Both the position numbers and the translations under genes were made by a program. Shown here piece by piece: positions 9,525-17,865 of a stretch of 64,000 nucleotides of DNA. The notes under the pieces were generated by a model. The model had not been told where the DNA came from and did no database searches. It saw only the letters and a program-made list of their open reading frames with translations. Source of the stretch: Thaumasiovibrio occultus (GTDB lineage Bacteria; Pseudomonadota; Gammaproteobacteria; Enterobacterales; Vibrionaceae); NCBI GenBank assembly GCA_019703815.1, contig AP023053.1, positions 606,995 to 670,994 on the forward strand. Reading direction: 5' to 3'. Each line of letters begins with the position of its first letter. Position 1 is the first letter of the stretch.

Positions 9525-10010
9525 ATGAAGAATGACTATATCGTATTATCGAAGCAAGTATTGAGCGATTTCGTTTTTCAGCCAAACGAGACAGTGTCTG
9601 ATGCACCTGACTTACTCGTAGAGCTCACTTTCTCGCCTAAGATGTTTATCCGATGAGAAATAGCCGAAAGTACAGAGGCACTGGTTCAATTCGGTGTCGA
9701 TTGGTTGGATGCCATGATTGACTGCTCGCCGAGTCAACCAACGGCTAGCCAAATTAAGGTGTTTGATGATTACCGTACTCCGTTTATTCACCAAACCTAT
9801 CGATTAACCAATGAAGACAAGTATTATGGAAAACTGAATTGGTTAGATATTTCGGCAACAGACTGGGATTTTTCTCGACTAGATAGTGTTCCGCTTGCTG
9901 AGCGTTTGCTGTTTAAACTCGAAGAGGATTATGGTGTCGTTTTCATTCATCGTGATGTGGTTACGTTATTGAATGATCAAATCAAAACCACGTGGTTTCG
10001 CGACGTTTAA
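9525..10010 (+). pseudogene. Companion of the Imm11-like gene, interrupted by an in-frame TGA
   Basis: Reading from the ATG at 9525, which abuts the previous stop, the frame gives MKNDYIVLSKQVLSDFVFQP and on to codon 43, then a TGA at 9654-9656, and continues open in the same frame to 10010 (162 codons in all). The part after the stop contains the 101-codon open frame from 9705. No family recognised. The gapless join to the Imm11-like gene and the similar size suggest a second immunity-type protein or its partner. A point nonsense change, a base-call error, or internal re-initiation at 9705 could each explain it; nothing suggests selenocysteine. Confidence 0.6.
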
Positions 10011-10203
10011 TCGGTGATGTGGGCGTATAGCGCTTGAGTCAGCGTGAGAAATTTAAGGGGAGAGGGATGGCGCTAATCGACATACCTACCTTCAGAACAA
10101 ACATCTTACCCCTAAGAACCCGTTCGGTTGGACTATGGCAACGTTGACAAACGCATTGCTGAACTTGTCTTCGATTAGCACCTGCCTTTAATCCTTAAGA
10201 ATC

Positions 10204-10234
10204 AAAAGCCTGAGCAATATAGCACAGGCTTTTT
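10204..10234 (+). terminator. Intrinsic terminator after the immunity-type unit
   Basis: AAAAGCCTG-a-GC / GC-a-CAGGCTTTTT, a stem of eleven pairs with one internal A/A mismatch and a T-run. Confidence 0.8.
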
Positions 10235-10383
10235 CATATTTCGATATCGAACTTTGTGCTCTGATCACGTTTACGTCCTTAAGGGGTATGCAATATGCCC
10301 TTTGTTTAAAACATGTGATTTATCAATGCCTTTCCTGTATATTGACTGTGATATCATAATAATCAATAAACAAATTGAAACAA

Positions 10384-10396
10384 TTTACATTGTAAA
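10384..10396. promoter_or_regulatory. Palindrome before the REC-CheC gene
   Basis: TTTACA-T-TGTAAA, perfect six-bp arms, 36 bp before the ATG at 10432. Position suits an operator; the binding protein is unknown. Confidence 0.4.
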
Positions 10397-10431
10397 CTGA
10401 TTAATAAGTCATCGCTCAATAGGAAGGCAAC

Positions 10432-11427
10432 ATGACACTTTCATTGCTACTCTGTGACGATTCCGCGTTGGCGAGAAAGCAATTGGCAAAAGTGATCCCG
10501 GACAGTGAGAATATTCAGATATTTTTCGCTGCCAATGGGGAAGAAGCTCTTGCGATTATTGCTCAGCGCCACATTGATCTCATGTTCCTCGACTTAACCA
10601 TGCCTGTGATGGATGGTTACCAGACACTCGACGCGCTTCGTCAGCGCAACATTAGCCTGCCCGTGATTGTCGTATCGGCAGATATCCAGCCAGAAGCGCA
10701 ACGCCGAGTAAATCAACTTGGTGCCAGTGGTTTTATTTCCAAGCCAGTGAACCGCGATACAGTTGACGCAATTTTGCGTGATTTTGCACAAGAGTTAGCT
10801 AAACCACTGGTGGCGCCCACGACGACACCACAACCGCGTTTGCAACGTCGCGAGATCTACAATGAAGTGGCCAATATCGCGATCGGCCGAGGGGCGAGTG
10901 CACTAGCGCAGCATTTTGATGTGTTTGTGAAACTGCCGTTGCCTAACGTCAACATTTTTGAAGTCGCCGAGCTTCATATGACGCTGCGTGATTTGATGGA
11001 AAACGAGACGATTGCTGGGGTTTGCCAAGGGTTTTCTGGCGAAGGGATCGCTGGCGAAGCACTGGTATTGATTAGCGATAGCAGTGTTGATGAATTGTGC
11101 CATCTTTTGAAACGTAACGGTGAAAGCGAGGCGAATCGCTCAGAGCTGTTAACCGACGTCAGCAATATTATGGTCGGCGCGTTCCTATCTGGGATTGGCG
11201 AGCAGTGCGATGTACGCTTTCAACAAAGCTTCCCGATCTTGATCGGTGAGCATATTGGTGTGGACGTATTGATTGAGCGCACCCACGGATTTTGGCGTCG
11301 GACGATGGCGTTTGAAGTGAGCTATCAAATCGAAGACACCCTGATCAAATGTGAGCTGTTGATTTTGTTTGTTGATGAATCACTGCCGCTGCTGGACAAC
11401 AAACTCGCTTATCTGTTGGAGGACTAA
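10432..11427 (+). CDS. Response regulator with REC and CheC-like phosphatase domains
   Basis: 331 aa. Receiver domain about residues 1-120: acidic pair in LLLCDDSA, phospho-acceptor Asp in MFLDLTMPVMDGY, and the KP pair in ISKPV. After a short linker, residues about 140-331 resemble CheC: YNEVANIAIGRGASALA keeps the ExxN pair with a proline about 22 residues on, as in CheC/CheX CheY-P phosphatases; the second copy (LTDVSNIMVGAFLSGIG) has Asp in place of Glu. It may therefore dephosphorylate a CheY-like protein, with activity set by phosphorylation of its own receiver. SD AGGAAGG is upstream. The PAS gene follows after 4 nt, so they are co-transcribed. Confidence 0.85.
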   Translation: MTLSLLLCDDSALARKQLAKVIPDSENIQIFFAANGEEALAIIAQRHIDLMFLDLTMPVMDGYQTLDALRQRNISLPVIVVSADIQPEAQRRVNQLGASGFISKPVNRDTVDAILRDFAQELAKPLVAPTTTPQPRLQRREIYNEVANIAIGRGASALAQHFDVFVKLPLPNVNIFEVAELHMTLRDLMENETIAGVCQGFSGEGIAGEALVLISDSSVDELCHLLKRNGESEANRSELLTDVSNIMVGAFLSGIGEQCDVRFQQSFPILIGEHIGVDVLIERTHGFWRRTMAFEVSYQIEDTLIKCELLILFVDESLPLLDNKLAYLLED

Positions 11428-11431
11428 ACCG

Positions 11432-11860
11432 ATGCAAGAAATGCCAATCGATTTTATGCAACTCCAGTGGGTTGTGGATATCGTCCAGAATATTGATGCG
11501 GGGATCATCGTGGTCAATAAAGAAGGGGAAATCCATATGTGGAATGGATTTATGACCCATCAAACCGGAAAACAAGCGTCAGAGGTGTTACATCGTAGCC
11601 TTTATGAGGTTTTTCCGGAGATCGATCGCGAATGGTTCGACGCTAAAGCACGCCCCGTATTTTCACTGGGGTGTCGCAGTTTTATTACTTGGCAGCAAAG
11701 GCCTTATCTCTTCCGTTGCCGCAATGTTCGCCCAATTACCCAACAAGCCGAGCACATGTATCAAAACGTCACACTCGCGCCAATTAAAGGCACAACGGGT
11801 AAAATTGAACACATGAGCTTATTTATCCAAGATGTAACGAATGAGGCTATCGGCATATAG
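11432..11860 (+). CDS. Single PAS domain protein, partner of the REC-CheC regulator
   Basis: 142 aa, soluble. A PAS fold spans about residues 10-130: the opening WVVDIVQNIDAGIIVVNKEGEI and the end HMSLFIQDVTNEAIG are typical. There is no kinase, cyclase or methyl-accepting part, so it must act by protein contact. ATG at 11432 is preceded by TTGGAGGA and lies 4 nt after the regulator's stop. I infer that it brings a redox, ligand or energy signal to the REC-CheC protein or to a kinase encoded elsewhere. Confidence 0.8.
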   Translation: MQEMPIDFMQLQWVVDIVQNIDAGIIVVNKEGEIHMWNGFMTHQTGKQASEVLHRSLYEVFPEIDREWFDAKARPVFSLGCRSFITWQQRPYLFRCRNVRPITQQAEHMYQNVTLAPIKGTTGKIEHMSLFIQDVTNEAIGI

Positions 11861-11885
11861 TCGTCGCTGTAAATTTCCTTTCTTT

Positions 11886-11912
11886 AACGCAGAGCATTTC
11901 GCTCTGCGTTTC
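11886..11912 (+). terminator. Intrinsic terminator after the REC-CheC/PAS pair
   Basis: Stem AACGCAGAGC / GCTCTGCGTT (ten pairs), loop ATTTC, then a short T-rich tail. Confidence 0.75.
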
Positions 11913-12214
11913 TAATTCCTTTGTTCATAGTGTTCACTTGACGCTAACACGTTGCTAACATTGGGTGTGAGATGCTCACAGTTTTGTGTTGTATGTTGTT
12001 GTAATGTTGCTGTAATATTGCGACTAAGGTTTCGTTGTCGCTGTGGCGCATTAATTACTAATGTTTATCAAAAGTGATATTGCATCGGTTTGTTGCCGCG
12101 AATGTTAGCGACTATGCTTACATCAATTTAGTGCATATATGATTGCATTAAAGCTGTTTACGCAAAAGAAACTCTAATTAAATCGACGGTAGTGGTAAAA
12201 GGGATATAAATATT
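11913..12214 (+). promoter_or_regulatory. Long upstream region of ompA
   Basis: About 300 nt. It contains TGTGA-GATGC-TCACA at 11966-11980, a palindrome one base too short for a canonical CRP site, and a T/G-rich stretch. GGGATA ahead of the ATG is a weak ribosome site. No gene seen. Confidence 0.45.
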
Positions 12215-13186
12215 ATGAAGCTAAAGTACGGAGTATTACCTCTTGCTGCGCTAGTAACATTCGGTGCAGTGGCAAGCGAATTTAACCCATGGTATGCGGG
12301 CGCACGTATCGGTAACGCACACTATACGCGTGCATTCCAAGGCGATGTTTTAGGTTATGACGATCGTGATGACTTCGCCGGTGGCGTGTTCTTTGGTTAC
12401 CGTGTTCGCCCATGGCTTGCACTCGAAGGTGGCTACACTGATCTGGGTGAAGTGAAACTTAACGGTGGTGGCTGGGCTTACAGCGGTTTTGATGCAGTAT
12501 TGAAGCCAACGTGGGCGCTAACAGAAAACCTAGACTTCTTCGGTAAGTTTGGTGGCTTCTACTTTGACAACGATGCGAAAGGCGGTATTAACTTCAACGA
12601 AGACGATGGCCTAGTTACAACGCTGGGTGCGGGTCTTGAGTACTACCTGACTGACGCGGTATCAACGCGCTTAGAATATCAATACTACGACGACATGGTT
12701 GATGCCAATGTCCACTTTTGGGGCGTGAGCTTGGTTTATAACTTTGGCGCGAAAGCAGCACCGGTTGTGGTTGCACCGCCACCAGTGGTTGAGCCTGAGC
12801 CAGTGCCAGTGGCGCCTGCGGTTGTTGCGGTTGAGCCAATTACCTCAAATGTTTACTTTGGTTTCGACAGCGGTAAGCTGACGCAAGAAGACGTGGAAAA
12901 ACTGCAACCTATCGCGTTGCGTCTGCGTGAGTACCCGCAATCTCAACTCTACGTAATCGGTCACACTGACTCTAAAGGTTCAGCGGAATACAACCAACGT
13001 TTGTCGGTAGACCGTGCTGCATCAGTCGCTGAATACTTAGAAGGTTATTTCAATATCAGTGAATCACGTATCTTCATCGAAGGTCGTGGCGAAGAGCAAC
13101 CTATCGCGACTAACGAAACTGAAGAAGGCCGTGCACGCAACCGTCGTGTAGAAGTCTTCACCCCAGGTTTCGAGATTGAGCAATAA
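12215..13186 (+). CDS. ompA: OmpA family outer membrane protein
   Basis: 323 aa. Signal peptide MKLKYGVLPLAALVTFGAVA; an eight-strand barrel (about residues 22-180, beginning FNPWYAGARIGN); a Pro/Val-rich linker (about 183-208); and a C-terminal OmpA domain (about 210-318) that binds peptidoglycan, with NVYFGFDSGKL, IGHTDSKGSAEYNQRLSVDRA and ARNRRVEVF. It ties the outer membrane to the cell wall. Stand-alone gene with a long leader and its own terminator, as usual for highly made envelope proteins. Confidence 0.93.
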   Translation: MKLKYGVLPLAALVTFGAVASEFNPWYAGARIGNAHYTRAFQGDVLGYDDRDDFAGGVFFGYRVRPWLALEGGYTDLGEVKLNGGGWAYSGFDAVLKPTWALTENLDFFGKFGGFYFDNDAKGGINFNEDDGLVTTLGAGLEYYLTDAVSTRLEYQYYDDMVDANVHFWGVSLVYNFGAKAAPVVVAPPPVVEPEPVPVAPAVVAVEPITSNVYFGFDSGKLTQEDVEKLQPIALRLREYPQSQLYVIGHTDSKGSAEYNQRLSVDRAASVAEYLEGYFNISESRIFIEGRGEEQPIATNETEEGRARNRRVEVFTPGFEIEQ

Positions 13187-13227
13187 TAGCGCTCGTTATT
13201 AATGCGGAAACATTCCGTTTCTAATAC

Positions 13228-13258
13228 AAAAAAGCACATCTAAACGATGTGCTTTTTT
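13228..13258 (+). terminator. ompA intrinsic terminator
   Basis: Perfect 13-bp stem AAAAAAGCACATC / GATGTGCTTTTTT with loop TAAAC; works in both directions and may also serve the convergent M48 gene. Confidence 0.9.
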
Positions 13259-13311
13259 ATGTTCCGCGTAGGTCAGTTAATTACATACATAACGCGGTGT
13301 TGATAGCGCTG

Positions 13312-14115
13312 TTACGGGCGTCGGCAGTTTGGCGTCGCCGAGCTAGAAACCGGTAATCGAGTGATTTCGCTTTGGAGATCGGCGATACGGGTGTCATGAG
13401 ATGGGTGAGTAGACATAAACTCTGGCGGTTGTCCTTTGGATTGTTGCGCCATGTTGTACCAAAGATTGATACTTTCGCGTGGATCGTAACCCGCTTGATT
13501 CATTAACTGCACCCCGATGATATCAGACTCGCTCTCTTGCGCTCGACCGTAGGGCATCAATACACCGAACTGGACCCCGAGGCCAAGGCTGGCCATCGCA
13601 ATATCTTGATATTGGCTATAGTCAGAACCACCAATGGCGATACTAGCGATCTGCATACCCGCGCCTGCGAGTTGGCTACGAGATAGTCGCTCGTTGCTGT
13701 GCTCTGCAATCACATGGCCGATTTCATGGCCTATGACACTGGCGAGTTGATCCGGTGTTTGCGCCACATCAAGCAGACCGGTATAAACCCCAATTTTACC
13801 ACCCGGTAGGGCAAAGGCGTTGACTTGATCGCTATCGAACACCACTACTTCCCATTCAGTGAACCCTGGCAATGGCCCTACGTGGCGGGTAATTGAGTCG
13901 GCGACACACTGGACGTAAGCATTGATCTTTCTGTCGCGTGATATCTTTTCTTCTTGCTTCATTTGATCAAAAGATTGAGCGCCGAGTTGTGCCATGTCTT
14001 GACTGGAAAACATCAGAAGTTGACTGCGTCCTGTGGGGGAGCTAGTACAAGCCGTGAGAGCCATGGCGATGGCGGCGGAGCCAATAAAATGGGATGCCTT
14101 GTTGAGCTTAAACAC
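13312..14115 (-). CDS. M48 family zinc metallopeptidase, lipoprotein
   Basis: 267 aa envelope protease, likely periplasmic and anchored by lipid: IAMALTACTSS is a lipobox with Cys at about residue 23. The zinc site HEIGHVIAEH (HExxH) is followed by SESDIIGVQLM, giving the third ligand. PTGRSQLLMFSSQDM and VNAFALPGGKIGVYTGLL place it in the Oma1/LoiP-like branch that trims misfolded or unassembled envelope proteins. Start is GTG at 14115 with AAGGAG eight bases upstream. Single gene; no co-chaperone TPR domain as in BepA. Confidence 0.88.
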   Translation of the reverse strand: MFKLNKASHFIGSAAIAMALTACTSSPTGRSQLLMFSSQDMAQLGAQSFDQMKQEEKISRDRKINAYVQCVADSITRHVGPLPGFTEWEVVVFDSDQVNAFALPGGKIGVYTGLLDVAQTPDQLASVIGHEIGHVIAEHSNERLSRSQLAGAGMQIASIAIGGSDYSQYQDIAMASLGLGVQFGVLMPYGRAQESESDIIGVQLMNQAGYDPRESINLWYNMAQQSKGQPPEFMSTHPSHDTRIADLQSEITRLPVSSSATPNCRRP

Positions 14116-14433
14116 GAGTTTCTCCTTAAAACGCCAGTCGTTTTTGTTATCAATAATCCTGGCGATACGTGTAATAATCTAATGTGCTGATGAACCTAAC
14201 AATATCAGACGCTATCTTCGTATTATACTCTGGGTCAATATAGAAGGCGAAGAGCTTAATTGCATATAGTTTGGGTAGCACACGCTATTGTTTGCGGTGG
14301 TACTTAGCCAATAGCACTACCTTCGCCGTTTAATGCAGTGCGATATGGTACTATCGCGTAAGTTCACCTTATAGTGTTTGGTTGCAAGCATGCAACGATC
14401 AAAAAAGATATTAATGGTTGTAGAGGAAAACGA

Positions 14434-14865
14434 ATGGGAATTTGGAAGCGAAATGCAACCTTGGCAGAATTGAACGCGCTTAATGCCAATACCTTGATGG
14501 CCACATTGGGGATTGAGTACTGCCACATCGACGAGAATTCATTAACAGCGTCAATGCCGGTAGGCGCGCCGGTGCATCAGCCAATGGGGTTGCTGCATGG
14601 CGGCGCATCAGTGGCGTTGGCGGAATCGGTGGGATCACTAGCCGCCAATTTGGCGGTTGAAGAAGGCCAATACTGCGTTGGGTTAGACATCAATGCCAAT
14701 CATATCAAGGCCGCTCGCAGCGGAATCGTATATGCCAAAGCGACTCCCGTTCACCTTGGCGGTGTCACGCACGTGTGGTCTATTGATATCACCAATGAAA
14801 GCCAGGATCTGATTTGTCAGTCACGCTTAACGATGATGGTAAAAACAGCGAAAAGCCGATCTTAA
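14434..14865 (+). CDS. menI: Hotdog-fold acyl-CoA thioesterase, MenI/YdiI-like
   Basis: 143 aa. The stretch MGIWKRNATLAELNA, then PMGLLHGGASVALAES with a catalytic Glu, and GLDINANHIKAAR match the YdiI/MenI group, which hydrolyses 1,4-dihydroxy-2-naphthoyl-CoA in menaquinone synthesis and also other aromatic acyl-CoAs. I use ATG 14434, preceded by AGAGGA; the longer reading upstream has no homology. Menaquinone is the carrier for anaerobic respiration, in keeping with the window. No other men genes are near, so the exact substrate is inferred. Confidence 0.85.
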   Translation: MGIWKRNATLAELNALNANTLMATLGIEYCHIDENSLTASMPVGAPVHQPMGLLHGGASVALAESVGSLAANLAVEEGQYCVGLDINANHIKAARSGIVYAKATPVHLGGVTHVWSIDITNESQDLICQSRLTMMVKTAKSRS

Positions 14866-14913
14866 CGAATGAAAAAACGGCGAGCGTCGCGTGAAAAAAA
14901 CGAAGAAGAGTAA

Positions 14914-15138
14914 ATGAAAATTGAATTTAGCGGTGGCGCGTTATACGTCACACCCAACGACGTGCATTGTCGGTTAACGGCAGGGATCACGTTACGCGCC
15001 AGCAGTGAACTTATCACCTACTTTTCCCAAGGGCGTGTTTTGGCAGCGCAGGGTAGCGGTGCGGAATGGTCAATCGTATTGGACAGTGAAGAGCACGGTG
15101 ACTTGCTAGTCGAGATCACCGGTTGTGAAGTTCGTTAA
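14914..15138 (+). CDS. DUF3389 family small protein
   Basis: 74 aa, soluble, no signal peptide. The pattern MKIEFSGGALYVTPNDVHCRL, then ELITYF and WSIVLDSEE matches my recollection of DUF3389, a Vibrionaceae-specific family of unknown function. It follows the thioesterase by 48 nt with GAAGAAGAG before the ATG and shares the terminator at 15153-15178, so it is probably co-transcribed. Confidence 0.7.
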   Translation: MKIEFSGGALYVTPNDVHCRLTAGITLRASSELITYFSQGRVLAAQGSGAEWSIVLDSEEHGDLLVEITGCEVR

Positions 15139-15152
15139 AAGTCGTTAAGAGA

Positions 15153-15178
15153 AAAAGAGACCGTGAAAGGTCTCTTTT
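15153..15178. terminator. Intrinsic terminator, bidirectional
   Basis: Perfect ten-bp stem AAAAGAGACC / GGTCTCTTTT with loop GTGAAA, between the DUF3389 gene (+) and the DUF2797 gene (-). Confidence 0.88.
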
Positions 15179-15260
15179 CGTATTTACCGGCTATCTAAGC
15201 AGTGCTTGATTTGAACGGCATGCGATTTTCTGTTGTTAACAGCTTGTCAAAGTAACGCGG

Positions 15261-16079
15261 CTATACATCGCTAAGCCATTCAATTTCATAGCTGGTGTAT
15301 TTTCGAATGTTGATGACCCCGTTATCCAAAATCAAATATTGGCCTTTTATTCCCATAAGCGTACCTTCTACTCGTGGGTTCTTGTCCAGATTAAAGCTGG
15401 TGATTTTTGCTGGATACTGGGTGACAGGGTAACCTAAGGGAACGTCGTCTTGTATTATCTCCTGCACCGCATCTGACCCGTATTCGTTGCAAATCGCAGC
15501 AAGTTCATCCTGCACTTTTGCTTTTAGTTCAGCAGCGATACTCGCTAAATCAAGTTGTTCAGCTTCACCCTTTAATAGCGCGCGCCAGTTGGTTTTATCG
15601 GCAATATGTTGGGCGAGTGCGATTTCAACCAGACCAGAGATTTTGCGGGTTTTGGTTTCAAAAATCGGCAATGCTTGGATTGCACCTTGATCGATCCAGC
15701 GTGTTGGAATTTGTGTCTTGCGTGTAATCCCAACTTTCACGCCGGAAGTATTGGACAGATAAACGATATGCGGAACCATGCAGTGAGATTGCGCCCACTC
15801 GGGCTCACGACACGTGCCTTGATCAAAATGGCAGGTTTCGGGTTTTAAAATACACATGTCGCATGCGGCGAGTTTTTTCATACAAACGAAACAAAAACCC
15901 TGCGAGTAACTCTTTTTGGTCCGCTTTCCGCAGTTGGCGCAAAAAATGTTGCCGGTGTGTTGAAAGGCTATCGTTTGACCAATTTTGTCACTTAAGTTCA
16001 CGTTGTTATCGCCGATCGGTAACTGATAGTCGAGCGGTGTATTCACGACGGCGGTGAGTTTTTTGATGGTACCTAACAT
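15261..16079 (-). CDS. DUF2797 protein with zinc-ribbon cysteines
   Basis: 272 aa, cytoplasmic. An N-terminal part carries CANCGKRTKKSYSQGFCFVC and CDMCILKPETC, enough Cys pairs for two zinc sites (about residues 47-85). The next block, HIVYLSNTSGVKVGITR with RWIDQGA, is the DUF2797 hallmark and resembles the GIY-YIG nuclease core, with a Tyr and an Arg in suitable places. Nucleic acid handling is therefore a reasonable guess but unproven. Stand-alone gene. Confidence 0.75.
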   Translation of the reverse strand: MLGTIKKLTAVVNTPLDYQLPIGDNNVNLSDKIGQTIAFQHTGNIFCANCGKRTKKSYSQGFCFVCMKKLAACDMCILKPETCHFDQGTCREPEWAQSHCMVPHIVYLSNTSGVKVGITRKTQIPTRWIDQGAIQALPIFETKTRKISGLVEIALAQHIADKTNWRALLKGEAEQLDLASIAAELKAKVQDELAAICNEYGSDAVQEIIQDDVPLGYPVTQYPAKITSFNLDKNPRVEGTLMGIKGQYLILDNGVINIRKYTSYEIEWLSDV

Positions 16080-16226
16080 TGCTTTTTCCGGTTTATAGTT
16101 TTGTAAATAATATGGTCTTTACAGGCAGTGCTCAAGTGGCGATTTCACCGTTTACTGATGCACTATAACTTACAATTTCGGGCGATTTAAGATTAATCGA
16201 GACTAGCGGTGACCCTAAGGTTAGCA

Positions 16227-16796
16227 TCACGCTGCGATATGTTGCTTAAAGCGGGTTGTTAGCGTTTGGATGTCGGCGTCGGAGAGAACTTCGGGCTGTC
16301 GCCGGAAGTAGCGATGCATTTCTTTGGTCCCTGTCATGCAGTAGGGAAGTTCGTCCATCACTTGGGCATTAATAAAGCAGCTCATCGGGTGGACAATATC
16401 GACATCGGTTGCCGGTAGGTGTGAAAGAATATGACGTCTTATCTCATGCCAATGATAAAAGGGGTTGTGAAACTTGGCGTTCTTACCTTTATTGTTAAGC
16501 ACCAATTCGGCGGCGAGCGGTAACCCAAAGATCTGCCCTCGCCAATAGTGAATATTAATAAGGTAGATCCCTCGCCGGCAAATAAGGACGAAATCGATAG
16601 GTTCGCTGTGTTCATTGGTAGGAAGGACGACATCACAAAACACGTGGCCTTGTGCCTGGCCAAGAATACGCAGCAATTTGTGTCGGCGTGCAAGTTGTCG
16701 CGTTCGGCCGTACATTTTCTTAAATTGGCGGTCAAACAGATGCGCAAGCACAATACACAGCGTAACGACAGTCAAAATATAGGGAAGATTGCTCAC
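16227..16796 (-). CDS. Membrane-anchored NERD-domain protein
   Basis: About 189 aa. One N-terminal membrane segment (NLPYILTVVTLCIVLAHLF) and then a basic region leading to a NERD-like core: EPIDFVLICRRGIYLINIHYWRGQIFG, with the Asp and the GIY strand typical of this nuclease-related domain. The usual E-x-K of the active form appears as NIHYW, so catalysis is doubtful. I start at the GTG at 16796 (AAGGA about ten bases upstream); a longer frame adds 26 unconvincing residues. No partner gene. Confidence 0.65.
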   Translation of the reverse strand: MSNLPYILTVVTLCIVLAHLFDRQFKKMYGRTRQLARRHKLLRILGQAQGHVFCDVVLPTNEHSEPIDFVLICRRGIYLINIHYWRGQIFGLPLAAELVLNNKGKNAKFHNPFYHWHEIRRHILSHLPATDVDIVHPMSCFINAQVMDELPYCMTGTKEMHRYFRRQPEVLSDADIQTLTTRFKQHIAA

Positions 16797-16947
16797 TGTA
16801 CACCCATCCTTTTTGTTTTTAAGTCTATATCGTTTTATTAAGTATGGCGGGGAATCGTGATATTTATTCCGCAAAACTGAGAAATGAGAGCCAGGCTGAA
16901 ATAACTAAAAATTGGCCAAATGGCGTAGAGTCGTGAAGTGGGGGAAA

Positions 16948-16969
16948 GAGCGGCGAGAGAAGCCGCTCT
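16948..16969 (-). terminator. Hairpin after the DUF2786 gene
   Basis: AGAGCGGC / GCCGCTCT, eight pairs; the T-run on the minus strand is short, so it is a weak terminator at best. Confidence 0.45.
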
Positions 16970-16992
16970 GGATACAACGAAGGTAATTAGGG

Positions 16993-17697
16993 TTATGCTT
17001 GATGACCGAGTTTTATACGGCTTTGCGGGCTTTCGCCACCGACCGGTTGGTTGACACGAATGTCGCGGCCTTTCTTCATGCCTTTTTCGTAATCTTCTGT
17101 CATCGCCGCCATCGCTTCTTTTAATTGTTGTTTGAAGGTCTCGCGGTCAATGTTTTCAAATTCTTTATCGATATAGCGTTTGATTTTCGATTCTTGATCT
17201 TCGCCAGCGGTGAGTTCAGGCAATTTTTCCATTGCCCCTTCGATCCAACCTGCGACAAAAGACGCGACACGGCGGTTGACGGTGATGCTATCGGTACCTG
17301 AGCCTGCAAAGCCATTACGAAACTGACCAACTTGCTGGTTCATTTCACGATAAACCACATCAAAGGCAAAGGCGGCGAAAATCGCACGTTCAGCCACACC
17401 GATAAATTCGGCTTTTTTAAGGCCTTTATGACCGGTTAGCACACATTCGACACCGAACTTAGTGTTAATGCCGCGAATGATTTTAAGGATTTGCGCGCTC
17501 ACGTTAGTTGGTAACAAGGTTTGTGAAATGGTTTTACCCATTTGGATAAACTCGATGTCTGCTTTGTCCAAACCATATTTAAGCATCAGGCGATGAGCCA
17601 TTTTTATCGCCTGCGCGGCCTCATTGACGTTAGCTGAATTCCCTAACTCAAGACACTTCGCTATTTTTTTCAATGCTTTACGGCGTTGGTCTGACAT
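16993..17697 (-). CDS. DUF2786 domain protein
   Basis: 234 aa, soluble. The N-terminal 40 residues (RKALKKIAKCLELGNSANVNEAAQAI, with MAHRLMLKYGLDKADIE) are the DUF2786 module. The middle (FGVECVLTGHKGLKKAEFIGV then AFDVVYREMNQQVGQFR) matches the DUF7168-like region often joined to it. Function unknown; such proteins turn up in phages and in many chromosomes. I prefer the second ATG (17697), which has GAGAG seven bases upstream; the first is 12 nt earlier. Confidence 0.75.
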   Translation of the reverse strand: MSDQRRKALKKIAKCLELGNSANVNEAAQAIKMAHRLMLKYGLDKADIEFIQMGKTISQTLLPTNVSAQILKIIRGINTKFGVECVLTGHKGLKKAEFIGVAERAIFAAFAFDVVYREMNQQVGQFRNGFAGSGTDSITVNRRVASFVAGWIEGAMEKLPELTAGEDQESKIKRYIDKEFENIDRETFKQQLKEAMAAMTEDYEKGMKKGRDIRVNQPVGGESPQSRIKLGHQA

Positions 17698-17837
17698 TGT
17701 TACTCTCATTTACGTTAGACAAGTCGGCTATTTTAGCAAAAACAAATTGTCCTGGTATAGAAAACTTCAGAATGACATTACTCTGACACATACAAGATGC
17801 CCAACCACTACTATTCAAGGTAATCAAACAGTAATAA

Positions 17838-17850
17838 GTGACAATGTCAC
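17838..17850. promoter_or_regulatory. Operator-like palindrome before the XRE regulator
   Basis: GTGACA-A-TGTCAC, perfect six-bp arms, ending 15 bp before the XRE ATG: a usual place for self-repression. The same 13-mer with G in the middle occurs at 51180-51192. Confidence 0.55.
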
Positions 17851-17865
17851 TATGGTAAGTGGATT

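Larger units (their letters stand above)
10011..10431. other. Intergenic region with a terminator and a regulator promoter
   Basis: 421 nt without a convincing gene. It holds the terminator at 10204-10234 and, just before the next gene, an AT-rich stretch with the palindrome at 10384-10396. A 26-codon open frame behind GGGGAGAGGG near 10066 is too short to call. Confidence 0.6.

Noticed and set aside
9654-9656. Selenocysteine at the in-frame TGA
   Set aside because: No SECIS-like hairpin is visible right after it and no selenoprotein family is suggested.
11966-11980. TGTGA-GATGC-TCACA before ompA as a CRP site
   Set aside because: The spacer is five bases; CRP sites need six. Kept only as a palindrome.
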